Assembly: GCA_001189095.1 (NCBI GenBank)
Contig: LFCK01000001.1
Coordinates: 326,548-390,547, forward strand
DNA length: 64,000 nucleotides
From: Parcubacteria bacterium C7867-001
GTDB lineage: Bacteria; Patescibacteria; Paceibacteria; UBA9973; UBA2103
Direction of reading: 5' to 3'
The position numbers were made by a program, and so were the translations under genes. Shown here piece by piece: positions 49,989 to 58,713 of this stretch (positions are counted from its first letter, which is position 1; the number at the start of each line of letters is the position of its first letter). Under the pieces are notes generated by a model. It was not told the origin of the DNA, searched no databases, and saw nothing but the letters and a program-made list of their open reading frames with translations.

Positions 49989-52343
49989 CTAGCGGCCACC
50001 ACGCCCCTTTCCTACCCGAATCCATCCTGGCAGTTGATTCGAGAATCGTCCGCGATGTATTCGATTCACAAGCTGTCCATCGAGTCGCTCGATGTTACGG
50101 AGCGCCGTCCCTATACGTCCATCAATATCTCGCTTGTCCCTAAAAGCACCGAGATGCCGGCGATCGCTGTACAGTTTTTTTAGTGCTTTTAGTGCAGCAT
50201 CGTATCGAACACTGGTTTTCTTACGTCCTTCCTTATAGGGATCCTTTGCTGGAAAGAACGGAAAGAGTTTTTGTGGTCGCTCTTCGAAACGTCCCTCCTT
50301 GTCGTAGTATTTAATATTCATTGTCGAAACCTGCGCTTCGGTTTCAGCAAAGGTGAGGTAGTCGAGTCGCGCTTCTTCGTATTCAGTCCGCGAAGCGTCA
50401 GACCTTCCTTCGAAAAGCGGAGCGAGATCGTTCGTCGCCGGACGAAGCATATGCGAAAGCATTTCGCGGGAGTCTTCAGTCGCACGGCTGGCAAGAACCT
50501 TTTCTGCAACCGGACCTACTTCCTTCACAAGGAAGGAGTCGCGCAGGAGTCCTGCGACCGGATCAAAGGAGGTATCGCGTGTGAGGTCATGTGCCGTCTC
50601 TTCGGTCGAGAATGCGTTAAGGATTTTGGTGAGTGCTACCTCTCGAAGTCGATCTTCGCCCTCGCCCTTCTTGATGAATCCAGCACCGGGGCGCATAAGA
50701 TTTGTGAGCGCGTGAAGGAGCGAATTGCGCGCCTCGACATAATTCTCGCGCATATTCATCGCCTTTCGATCAAGCCGTAAATCCTTTCCCTTCTTTTGTG
50801 CTTCCGCTATCTTGTCGACGAGAATATCTCGGTAGTCACCGCGTGCCGTTTGGTACGACTTAAAGAGAAAGGCGACCGCCTCCTGATTTTTTCCGAGCAG
50901 TTCTTTGAGCATGCCCGATACTGCCTCTTTACCCTCTCCTTGTTCCGCTGACTTTCCGAGAAGCGCCTTCTCTTCTGCGTCGAAGAGCGCTCGGATATCT
51001 TTCATGCTGATCGGGTTCTTCTGATTCGCGTCCGTGATGATTCCCGCCTTGTCGTGCGTATTCTGATCGACGTTATTCCCCATCGCATGAAGGAGATCTT
51101 CCTTTGCTTCGAGATACGCAGCTTTGCGCGCAGGATCGTTCGGCGCATCCGCATACGCCTGACGAGCTGCGAAGAACACATCATCGAGCACGCCGAAGTT
51201 GCTCAGCTCGCGACCTTTCATCGTGCCCATGAAGTAACGCTCAAGCAGTTCGCTCACCGTCTTCGGCTTTGCAATCATTAACTTCTCTTCTTTCTTAGCT
51301 TCAGCTGGCGCGACTATCGCCGGTGCCTCTGAGGGCTTAGGAGCCGGAGCTGCTTCTGTGAGCGCATCGGGTGCAGGAGTCCCGTCCTTCTCCGCGACTG
51401 TTTCCGCTGGCGCTTTTTCCGCGACAGGCGCTGCAACTTCTTCCGGAGGGAGATCCTCATCACGAGAACCAACGAGTGATGCCGCCTTAGCGAGTTCTGC
51501 CATCGAACGCTCGCGCAGCTTAGACGCAGCTTCCTCTTCCGGTGTTCTCCTGCGCCACATGGCGTCCGCGATGACCTCGCTCGGGGTCCTTCTGATTTTT
51601 ACGATGGATTCAATATGCGCTCCTAGCTTTATTGCTTCGCTTGCTTCATCAACATAGAACGGTGAATAGATTTCCTCGGCGAGCTCCTTTGGCGGAATAC
51701 CTATGTGCTTCCCGAGTTTCTGAATTTCGCCAACAAGTTGATCGCGCGCGTCCACGTACATGTCGCGCAAATCTTCCATTGTCTCAGGATCATGATCTTT
51801 ATTACCCAGATGCTCAAAGTACATGTCGCGACAATTCGTAAATACATCTTTCGCTCCGTTATACTTCTTCATTTCCTTCGGAGGATAGGTATCGAGCATC
51901 GAATTTGCTTCGAGAGCTGTGAGCTTGAGGAGCGGCGAGGGCATTTCCTTGCCTTGCGACTCTGAACGCTCTGGAGTGACACTTTGTTCAGGAGGAGCCG
52001 CAGGAACAACATCTCCTAAGGTGGGAATATTTCGCATCGCTTCTTCAAAACGAGCAGCCTTCTCTTCTTCACTGACCGCTCGTAGCGCTGGCTGACCTGC
52101 CGGATCACCATCGAGTCCTTCGAGAAAAGACTCATCATCTTCCTCAGCAGACGCTCCCGCAGCAGAAGTCGCTGATTCTGATCTTGCGCGATTTCGTGGA
52201 GGCTTCTTTTCTTTCGGCGCACTGCGTTGCGACTTTCCCTTCTCAACTTTTACACCGTCCCCTTCGGTCGTTGAAGATGCAGATGCATCCGGAGTGCCGG
52301 GTCGTTGGCGACGAGAACGAGGGAGAGGAGGATCTTGATCCAT
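49989..52343 (-). CDS. Large helical repeat protein, 784 aa
   Basis: Unrecognised. A basic/Pro-rich N-terminus (about 60 residues), an acidic segment, then four divergent helical modules. Each contains an A-R/K-x-x-Y-like helix pair (YVDARDQLV, YLEAKEDLLHAMG, YVEARNSLLHAL, YEEARLDYL). An Ala/Pro/Glu-rich linker splits module 1 from the rest. There is no signal peptide or membrane segment, so it is a cytosolic scaffold candidate. TATACT boxes lie 4 and 15 nt before the ATG. Confidence 0.7.
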   Translation of the reverse strand: MDQDPPLPRSRRQRPGTPDASASSTTEGDGVKVEKGKSQRSAPKEKKPPRNRARSESATSAAGASAEEDDESFLEGLDGDPAGQPALRAVSEEEKAARFEEAMRNIPTLGDVVPAAPPEQSVTPERSESQGKEMPSPLLKLTALEANSMLDTYPPKEMKKYNGAKDVFTNCRDMYFEHLGNKDHDPETMEDLRDMYVDARDQLVGEIQKLGKHIGIPPKELAEEIYSPFYVDEASEAIKLGAHIESIVKIRRTPSEVIADAMWRRRTPEEEAASKLRERSMAELAKAASLVGSRDEDLPPEEVAAPVAEKAPAETVAEKDGTPAPDALTEAAPAPKPSEAPAIVAPAEAKKEEKLMIAKPKTVSELLERYFMGTMKGRELSNFGVLDDVFFAARQAYADAPNDPARKAAYLEAKEDLLHAMGNNVDQNTHDKAGIITDANQKNPISMKDIRALFDAEEKALLGKSAEQGEGKEAVSGMLKELLGKNQEAVAFLFKSYQTARGDYRDILVDKIAEAQKKGKDLRLDRKAMNMRENYVEARNSLLHALTNLMRPGAGFIKKGEGEDRLREVALTKILNAFSTEETAHDLTRDTSFDPVAGLLRDSFLVKEVGPVAEKVLASRATEDSREMLSHMLRPATNDLAPLFEGRSDASRTEYEEARLDYLTFAETEAQVSTMNIKYYDKEGRFEERPQKLFPFFPAKDPYKEGRKKTSVRYDAALKALKKLYSDRRHLGAFRDKRDIDGRIGTALRNIERLDGQLVNRIHRGRFSNQLPGWIRVGKGRGGR

Positions 52344-52387
52344 AGAAAGTATATTTTCAGTATAAATTTTAGCACGCTCTATAAAAA

Positions 52388-52410
52388 CGAGGGGGAGCCG
52401 TGAGGCTCCC
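52388..52410 (-). terminator. Terminator of the 244-aa gene
   Basis: Stem gggggagcc with its complement; minus-strand tail cgtttttat. Confidence 0.8.
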
Positions 52411-52453
52411 CCTGTGCATGCGCCGAAGCGAATGCGAATTGGTGTGCGATTTT

Positions 52454-53188
52454 TTAGCTCGACGCGCCGAACCCTTCTTGGTTCGAATCGCTGTTCGTCG
52501 GGCCCCCGTTTTCAGGAACGACAATGTCGTCCTCCGAGTGCGTCTGAGTGTCCGTCGTTTCGGACCCGGTCGCGGCTTCATTCGTGAGCCACGCGCCGAG
52601 TTCGACCGGTTCGGTCACCGAGGAGCCGCCGAGGAAGCGGACCCAGCATTCGGTTTGCTCGTATTCTTCCCGCTTTTCGTCGGAAAGGAGCTCGCCGGCA
52701 TAGTAGAGCACATCGTGGAGGACGTGCGCTTCTTCGGTCGTGCCGTCGACCCGCAAGTTAAACATGATACCGCTCTCGGCGCTGACCTTATCGGCCAGCT
52801 TCGCGAGAATGGCATTCCTGAGGGCCGTCGCCGCTTTCGCGTTCGGGCCGCGCGGCTTCTTGGCGCTTGGATTGCCGAAGACGCCATTCAGGTAGTGCTT
52901 CATCGACGCGGTGCCGTTGCGAGCGGCGACCTGCGATTTGACGAAGCCGTGAACCCAGAGGACTTGGAGGACCAGATCGTCCTCCTTATCGTTCACGAGG
53001 CCGACGCCGTCCGACAATTTCTCGCCGGTCGCCGCCAACAACGCTTCCAGGTTCTCTTTGCCATAGCGACGTTCCGCGCGCGACATAATCTTGCCGCGGC
53101 CAAACGCATCAGTGTCGATGCGAGCGACCTGACCACCTTCTTGGGCGGCCGGGTTGGAGACGGAGGCATTACGATCCCGAGTAGCCAT
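52454..53188 (-). CDS. Hypothetical protein, 244 aa, possibly acquired
   Basis: Soluble, with basic N-terminal half (RAERRYGKENLEALL) and a disordered, Thr/Ser/Asp-rich tail. No family recognised. By eye it uses more GC-rich codons than its neighbours, a possible sign of transfer. Start: ATG about 8 nt after aagga; strong promoter upstream, terminator after. Confidence 0.65.
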   Translation of the reverse strand: MATRDRNASVSNPAAQEGGQVARIDTDAFGRGKIMSRAERRYGKENLEALLAATGEKLSDGVGLVNDKEDDLVLQVLWVHGFVKSQVAARNGTASMKHYLNGVFGNPSAKKPRGPNAKAATALRNAILAKLADKVSAESGIMFNLRVDGTTEEAHVLHDVLYYAGELLSDEKREEYEQTECWVRFLGGSSVTEPVELGAWLTNEAATGSETTDTQTHSEDDIVVPENGGPTNSDSNQEGFGASS

Positions 53189-53266
53189 GTTGTGGGCTCC
53201 TTGGTTGGTGACAAAGAACGATCCTCGAACGGACCACCATGGTGCTGCATGCACCTTGGTGAATAC

Positions 53267-53295
53267 ATATTACACCATCGGTGTTATTTTGTCAA
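53267..53295 (-). promoter_or_regulatory. Promoter of the 244-aa gene
   Basis: Minus strand TTGACA (53295-53290), 17-nt spacer, TAATAT (53272-53267). Confidence 0.7.
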
Positions 53296-53350
53296 GTACC
53301 CCGCGAGCGCTGCTATACTTTCCCTACTAACCCCTTAAGTATCCCCGTCC

Positions 53351-54031
53351 ATGAGCGAATCCCAACCGCCTACCCCGCCGAGCAAGGAAAACCCGCCCCG
53401 CGACACATCCAGTCCCTACGAACTACTCGGTTTTGGTCCAGAAGTAGTCGGAGCATCGCTTTCTCCCGAAGAATTGAAGGACGCCTACCGCAAACTCTCG
53501 AAAACACATCACCCTGACTTGGGCGGGAACGCGGAAGCCTTCAAGAATTTAACGGAAGCCTACGCAAAACTCAGCGACCCAGACACTCGTCGCGAGATCG
53601 ATCTTGAGCTTGAAGCAAAACGACACATCTCGGACAATATCGACAGCATCATGGATGACGATGCGCCGGCACGGCCCGCTCGGCGCGTTGCTCCACGAGC
53701 ACGAGCCTCCGGAGAAACAACAACCCAGCAACGACGCACCTACTCTGTAGCAATTGAGAACGGTAAGGAATATCTCCTTAAAAACGAAACGGGTGAAAAG
53801 CTTGGAGAGGGATACAAACAAATAACCGACCGCGGACGATTCCTTGTTGGCGTCGCCGAATCGCGTCGCACACCTATGGAGTATCTCCTTGACCCGAAAA
53901 GCGGAGAGCGACTCGCGGGCCCCTACACGCAGATACGCCGGAATGAACAGGGTGACGTTATTGGAACGTCACAAGGACGCACGGGAACATCCGAAGAGAA
54001 GCTCGACGTTCCTGAGTGGACGAAGAACTAA
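53351..54031 (+). CDS. J-domain (DnaJ-like) protein with WG-like C-terminal repeats
   Basis: 226 residues: a Pro/Ser-rich start, a J domain (about 22-85) with the HPD tripeptide at about 54-56, then a Pro/Arg linker and two strand-turn-strand units (YLLKNETGEKLGEGYKQI and YLLDPKSGERLAGPYTQI) resembling WG repeats. No Gly/Phe or zinc-finger region, so it is a specialised co-chaperone that would stimulate DnaK. The 3' end overlaps the converging holB by 4 nt. Confidence 0.82.
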   Translation: MSESQPPTPPSKENPPRDTSSPYELLGFGPEVVGASLSPEELKDAYRKLSKTHHPDLGGNAEAFKNLTEAYAKLSDPDTRREIDLELEAKRHISDNIDSIMDDDAPARPARRVAPRARASGETTTQQRRTYSVAIENGKEYLLKNETGEKLGEGYKQITDRGRFLVGVAESRRTPMEYLLDPKSGERLAGPYTQIRRNEQGDVIGTSQGRTGTSEEKLDVPEWTKN

Positions 54032-54744
54032 CGCAACGACGCGGGAGTCACAAGGAGGAGGTGCTCGAAGATGGGTTTTAGGGGCGCAGCGCGGTCGTGA
54101 AGTATTGGAATGAAGCTGTTCAAGTCAGTGAGAAATGCTACAAGCGCCGCATCGTTACCACTTCCCTCTTTGCGGGCACGATATCCCGCGCGCATGAGTC
54201 CTTCAGCGAGCGTAAGTGCTTCAAGGCGCGCAGCCTGTTTTTCTGTGTCCTTGTCGGACTTGGTTTTATCGAGAAGTTTTGCGACCAGTTTTTCGCGCGC
54301 AGCAGAGGTGCCCGTAATAAATGCTTCGACGATTTCTGACTCCTCTTTTTTCGTACGTTTCCCTTCAGGGAAGGCCTGTCTACCGGTAGGCAGGGGAAGA
54401 ATGCGCGAGCGAAGCGTGGGCAGGATTATCCCTTCGCTTGGGACTACTAATATAAGGACGGTCCCTTCTGGCGGCTCTTCGAATAATTTAAGGAGTGCGT
54501 TCTGTGCTTCATGGAAAAGTCGTCCTGTTGCGACGATAAGCACTTTCGTTTCGCCAGCAACCGGCGATTGCCGCGCGAGATCGTTTACCGCACGCGCGTC
54601 CGCAACTGAAAAGAGTCCGTAGCGTAATTCAAAGATATCGGGATTTCCTTCAAGCGGAAGTCCGAGCTCGTACTGAACGAACTCGCGCGCTCGCGCGAGC
54701 CCTTCGTCGAGATCCCCTGTAGAAAAATACGCGTGATGCGCCAT
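54028..54744 (-). CDS. holB: DNA polymerase III delta'-like subunit (HolB/DnaX AAA+ fold)
   Basis: 238 residues. The ALLKLFEEPPEG motif and the following strand with PTLRSRI are the conserved sensor/SRC region shared by delta' and gamma/tau. The Walker A is absent, as in delta'. Clamp-loader role is inferred. A palindromic insert (about 54373-54395) encodes LPTGRQAFPEG in frame. Start: the ATG at 54744; a TTG two codons upstream overlaps a TACATT box. Confidence 0.78.
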   Translation of the reverse strand: MAHHAYFSTGDLDEGLARAREFVQYELGLPLEGNPDIFELRYGLFSVADARAVNDLARQSPVAGETKVLIVATGRLFHEAQNALLKLFEEPPEGTVLILVVPSEGIILPTLRSRILPLPTGRQAFPEGKRTKKEESEIVEAFITGTSAAREKLVAKLLDKTKSDKDTEKQAARLEALTLAEGLMRAGYRARKEGSGNDAALVAFLTDLNSFIPILHDRAAPLKPIFEHLLLVTPASLR

Positions 54745-54765
54745 GCGCAAAATGTAGCACGCCGC

Positions 54766-55779
54766 CTAACCCTTCGAGATGATGCTCTTCTTGTAGGTGT
54801 CGAGGTGGCGGAGCGCCACGCCAGTGCCGCGCGCAACACAATAGTATGCGTCGTCGGCGAGACTCGCACGCACGCCGGTGCGGCGAAAAACGAGATCCGG
54901 CATACCGCGCAGCTGCGAGGAGCCTCCGGTGAGAATGATGCCGTTATCGATGATGTCGCTTGCAAGCTCGGGTGGCGTTTCCTGCAGCACCTTACGCACG
55001 GCATTCATCATTTCGCGCAGCTCCCTGCTCATCGCCTGCACGATTTCGTTGGTCTTGAGCTCGACCGTGCGCGGGAGTCCCGACACAAGGTCGCGACCCT
55101 TCACCGGCATAGTGATCTCGTCATCAAGGGGAACGGCCGCGCCGACGGTTATTTTCACTTCTTCCGCGGTCTTATCTCCTATCGCGAGGTTATAGCTTTT
55201 CTTGAGATGATCGATGATGGCACGATCGAGCGCGTTACCCGCAACCTTCACCGAAGTGGATGCAACGATGCCACCAAGAGAAATCACGGCAACATCGATT
55301 GTTCCGCCGCCGATGTCGGCGACCATGCGGCCCGATGGTTCATGAATCGGAATGCCGGCGCCGATTGCCGCAAGAATCGGCTCCTTCACGACAAACGCGT
55401 CCGCAGCCCCTGCTTTTACTGCTGCTTCAATCACTGCACGCTTCTCGGTCGACGTAACGCCTGCTGGAACGGAGACGAGTACGGTCGGCTTCCATATATT
55501 GAATTGCCCCAGCGCCTTCTTCATGAAATAGCGAAGCATCGCTTCAGTCACGCGATAGTCCGCAATGACACCATCCTTCATCGGACGATACGCGATGATG
55601 GAATCGGGCGTGCGACCGATCATTGCTTTTGCTTCAACACCAATAGCGAGCACTTTGTTGGTTTCGGAAGAGACGGCGACGACGGAAGGTTCGTTCAGGA
55701 CAACTCCTTTACCCGGCACAAACACGAGCACGTTGGTGGTTCCAAGATCGATACCAAGATGGGACGAGAAGAGTGCCAT
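54766..55779 (-). CDS. mreB: MreB-like actin homolog (copy 2)
   Basis: 337 residues: GIDLGTTNVLVF, VPAGVTSTEKRAV, ADIGGGTIDVAV and the late GGSSQLRGMPDL are intact. It lies outside the mreCD operon, next to murA, so it may have a different role (an Mbl/MreBH-type paralog). A TATGAT box lies 9 nt before the ATG; the open frame extends 42 codons upstream without homology. Confidence 0.9.
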   Translation of the reverse strand: MALFSSHLGIDLGTTNVLVFVPGKGVVLNEPSVVAVSSETNKVLAIGVEAKAMIGRTPDSIIAYRPMKDGVIADYRVTEAMLRYFMKKALGQFNIWKPTVLVSVPAGVTSTEKRAVIEAAVKAGAADAFVVKEPILAAIGAGIPIHEPSGRMVADIGGGTIDVAVISLGGIVASTSVKVAGNALDRAIIDHLKKSYNLAIGDKTAEEVKITVGAAVPLDDEITMPVKGRDLVSGLPRTVELKTNEIVQAMSRELREMMNAVRKVLQETPPELASDIIDNGIILTGGSSQLRGMPDLVFRRTGVRASLADDAYYCVARGTGVALRHLDTYKKSIISKG

Positions 55780-55854
55780 AGTGGGAATATCATACAAGGT
55801 ACGCTTCCTAAGCACAAAACAGTCCGTTTCGGATGCTGGTATACTGCCTGAACA

Positions 55855-57165
55855 ATGCCGGCTGAAGAGCTCAATTTTAAAGTCGAAGGAGGAAAACCGC
55901 TCCACGGTTCGGTGATCACCAGTCGTTCGAAAAACGGCGCCGTCTCGCTCCTTGCCGCGTCACTTCTCACCAGCGGCACGACCACACTTAAAAACGTTCC
56001 GAAAATCGAAGAGGTGAACCGACTCATCGAAGTGCTCCGCTCCATCGGCGTTTCCGTCGAGTGGAACGATCGGGATGTCGTCATTACACCCAAGAACATA
56101 GACCTTGCGAGCATCGATACGGTCGCCGCAACACGAACGCGCAGCATCCTTATGTTCATCGGGCCACTGCTCCACCACTTCAAAAAATTTTCCTTGCCGC
56201 AATCCGGCGGCTGCACGCTCGGCCTGCGCTCCGTTCGCCCGCATCTTTGGGCACTCGAGAATTTCGGCGTGTCGATAGAAGCGCTTACGGACTCCTTTGC
56301 TATTTCGCATTCGGGACTCACACCGGCTGAAATCGTGCTCTACGAATCGAGCGATACCGCGACCATTAATTCCCTCCTCGCTGCAGCGCGCGTAAACGGC
56401 ACCAGCATCATCAAATACGCATCCGCAAACTATCAGGTGCAGGAAATCTGCGGATTCCTCAAGGCACTCGGGGTCGGGATTGAGGGTATCGGCACAACCA
56501 CACTTACCGTGACTGGTGTGCCGACAATTGAAACTGATGTTACGTACACTGTTGCGGAAGACCCAACCGACGCAATGTTCTTCATTGCCGCTGCAGTAGT
56601 CACGCGTTCGACGCTCCGCGTCGAACGCGCTCCTATTGAGTTCCTCGAAGTCGAACTCGCGGTGCTCCACAAAATGGGACTCGACTATTCGGTCGAATCG
56701 GCTGGCGTGTCTGAAAACGGAATTACGAAGCTTGCGCATATCGAGCTTCGCCCGTCGAACCTTGTTGCATTCCCCGAGAAAATTCATGCCCGTCCGTATC
56801 CGGGCCTCAATATCGACAACCTTCCGTTCTTTGCCGTCATCGCTGCAATCGCTGAAGGAACGACGATGATTCATGACTGGGTCTACGAGAAACGGGCAAT
56901 TTACTACACCGAACTCGACAAACTCGGCGCAGAAACCGTGCTCATGGACCCGCATCGTATCCAAATAGTTGGTCCACGACACCTGCGCGGAACCCAAATT
57001 GTCTGCCCACCGGCACTTCGCCCTGCGACCATCCTCCTTATCGCGATGCTTGCTGCTGAAGGTAAATCGGTCCTCCGAAATGTCTACAGCATCAACCGCG
57101 GATACGAGGACATCGTTGCTCGCCTTTCGTCAATTGGGGCGACGATTGAAGCAACGCACGACTAG
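55855..57165 (+). CDS. murA: UDP-N-acetylglucosamine 1-carboxyvinyltransferase MurA
   Basis: 436 residues; first committed step of peptidoglycan synthesis, adding enolpyruvate to UDP-GlcNAc. SKNGAVS replaces the usual KNAAL-type N-terminus; the catalytic loop GGCTLGLR keeps the Cys that fosfomycin alkylates; the C-terminal INRGYEDI fits family MurA. TATACT ends 9 nt before the ATG. Confidence 0.92.
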   Translation: MPAEELNFKVEGGKPLHGSVITSRSKNGAVSLLAASLLTSGTTTLKNVPKIEEVNRLIEVLRSIGVSVEWNDRDVVITPKNIDLASIDTVAATRTRSILMFIGPLLHHFKKFSLPQSGGCTLGLRSVRPHLWALENFGVSIEALTDSFAISHSGLTPAEIVLYESSDTATINSLLAAARVNGTSIIKYASANYQVQEICGFLKALGVGIEGIGTTTLTVTGVPTIETDVTYTVAEDPTDAMFFIAAAVVTRSTLRVERAPIEFLEVELAVLHKMGLDYSVESAGVSENGITKLAHIELRPSNLVAFPEKIHARPYPGLNIDNLPFFAVIAAIAEGTTMIHDWVYEKRAIYYTELDKLGAETVLMDPHRIQIVGPRHLRGTQIVCPPALRPATILLIAMLAAEGKSVLRNVYSINRGYEDIVARLSSIGATIEATHD

Positions 57166-57188
57166 TGTATGCTTGCCTAATCTTCCCT

Positions 57189-57986
57189 ATGACCAAGCTC
57201 GCTACGTTCCCGAAAAGACGCCCGTATACCTTTGCATTTCTCGTTGCCCTCGTCGTTATCACGATCGGTTCGACCGTATTCCTTTCTGCGGGATATCGCA
57301 TTGGCCCTTCGCTTTCTATAGTCAAAATCGGCACGCTCGTAATAGACGACCTAAAGCCGGGCTCGAGCATTTTTATCGACGAGACGGAGAGCCTCACTTC
57401 GACCGGTGGCAGCGAGAGCGTCACCCTTCTCCCCGGTTCGCATCGCATTATCGTGAGCCAAGGAACGAATCAGCCGTGGAATGAACTTGTAACTATTGTG
57501 TCCGACGGCACGACGCACGTGCGCCCGATATTCGTCGAGCGCCATCCTAAAGAGCGCGTACTCGACGCAAAGGAAGCACAGCGCGCCTTTTCCCTCATGT
57601 GGTCAACCATGCTACCGACCAAAGAAAAGCCGCTCACAATGGCCGGCGGCTGTGCCTCCGTTTATGCACGTCAGAACCGTGTCATCGCCGAAGTCGCAAG
57701 CTCGACGTCCTGCACGGTTCCTGAATACCTTTGCCAGAATGGCGTCTGCAACCCGACCATTATCTTCTCCGCTAATGAAGAAATTACGAGCGTACTGGCC
57801 TTTCCTAAGCGAGACGATGCACTCATCATCGCAACGAAGGATCGTGCGTTTGTACTCGAACTCGACCCGCGCCAACCTGCATTCTTCGCCCCGCTCACCC
57901 ACGGCGATAATGTTCACGTGCTTCCGTGGACCGCACAATCGATCGTCGTCACGACAGGCAACGAAGCGCACGAGATTCCGCTCTAG
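57189..57986 (+). CDS. PEGA-domain membrane protein
   Basis: 265 residues: a short cytoplasmic tail, one membrane helix (about 18-37), a PEGA-like beta domain (about 50-115; KIGTLVIDDLKPGSSIFID, LLPGSHRIIV), then an external domain with a CGxC-like Cys pair. Binds envelope components in other bacteria; role here unknown. An upstream GTG (57165) would overlap murA's stop. Confidence 0.72.
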   Translation: MTKLATFPKRRPYTFAFLVALVVITIGSTVFLSAGYRIGPSLSIVKIGTLVIDDLKPGSSIFIDETESLTSTGGSESVTLLPGSHRIIVSQGTNQPWNELVTIVSDGTTHVRPIFVERHPKERVLDAKEAQRAFSLMWSTMLPTKEKPLTMAGGCASVYARQNRVIAEVASSTSCTVPEYLCQNGVCNPTIIFSANEEITSVLAFPKRDDALIIATKDRAFVLELDPRQPAFFAPLTHGDNVHVLPWTAQSIVVTTGNEAHEIPL

Positions 57987-58000
57987 TCTCTCTACTCGAA

Positions 58001-58038
58001 ACACCCCAAGGCCGATGCGGCCTTGGGGTGTTCGTTTT
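58001..58038 (+). terminator. Terminator of the PEGA-domain gene
   Basis: Stem caccccaaggccg with its complement, loop atg, tail gttcgttttt. Confidence 0.85.
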
Positions 58039-58061
58039 TGTTACAATGCTCCTACGAACCT

Positions 58062-58379
58062 ATGGACACCGGACCTCACGAGCCGCGCACCGGAGAGCTG
58101 CGACACATCGGCTCCCTCATGCCGAAAGTCGAAAAGACGAAGTCGCGTGCGACCGAACGAGGCGAGCTCATGCGTTTCTTTCAACGACACCTTAATTACT
58201 CAAGAAAACAAGATGGTCTTCCTGCGCTCTCCATGCCGCGTCTTGGCCGCATCCTCGAAGGCATCCCGACCAAGGACCTCTACTATCTCAAAAGCGTCTG
58301 CACGAAGGCGAAGAACTTCAGCAAGAAATTCTGGTGGGAAGTGGACCCAAAAAAACACGAGACCGAGAACCCGTTCTAG
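58062..58379 (+). CDS. Hypothetical protein, 105 aa
   Basis: Basic helical protein with a conserved-looking core (MRFFQRHLNYSRKQDGLP). A TACAAT box lies 14 nt before the ATG. The longer open frame upstream starts inside the previous terminator. No family recognised, though this type of short basic protein recurs in CPR genomes. Confidence 0.65.
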   Translation: MDTGPHEPRTGELRHIGSLMPKVEKTKSRATERGELMRFFQRHLNYSRKQDGLPALSMPRLGRILEGIPTKDLYYLKSVCTKAKNFSKKFWWEVDPKKHETENPF

Positions 58380-58394
58380 TGATACCGGTACGTA

Positions 58395-58694
58395 TTGACA
58401 TGCTGCCGCATCGAGTTAGGCTCTCTCACAGAGAGAGGGCTGCGCATCACCGCCGCGCACGTGCGTACCCCCTCGGACGCACGGGGAACCACTCGCTCCC
58501 CCACCCCATGCGAGCCCGCCCTCTCTCGCTCTTTATAGAAATCAATAGCGCGCCGGTCGCGAACGTTTGTGCTCACTCCTCTCGTCCCTCTGGAGAAGCT
58601 TCGTAGCGACGGTTGAGGCATTCCCCGCCCAATCAGTCCCGTTCCACCGACGACGTATATTGATAGCGCCGGCTCTTCTAGAGCCGGCGCTTTT
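58395..58694 (+). ncRNA. Candidate RNA of about 265 nt, unidentified
   Basis: A TTGACA/TAGGCT promoter (58395-58422, 16-nt spacer) and a hairpin terminator (58666-58690 with tail ttttctg) bracket a stretch without a gene. Alternative pairings are possible: ctctct with agagag near 58423-58437, or that purine run with the pyrimidine run at about 58518-58528. ATCAATA at 58541-58547 can pair with TATTGAT at 58659-58665. No motif of RNase P, tmRNA, SRP or 6S RNA was found. Confidence 0.35.
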
Positions 58695-58713
58695 CTGTGA
58701 TATCGTTTGCGCC

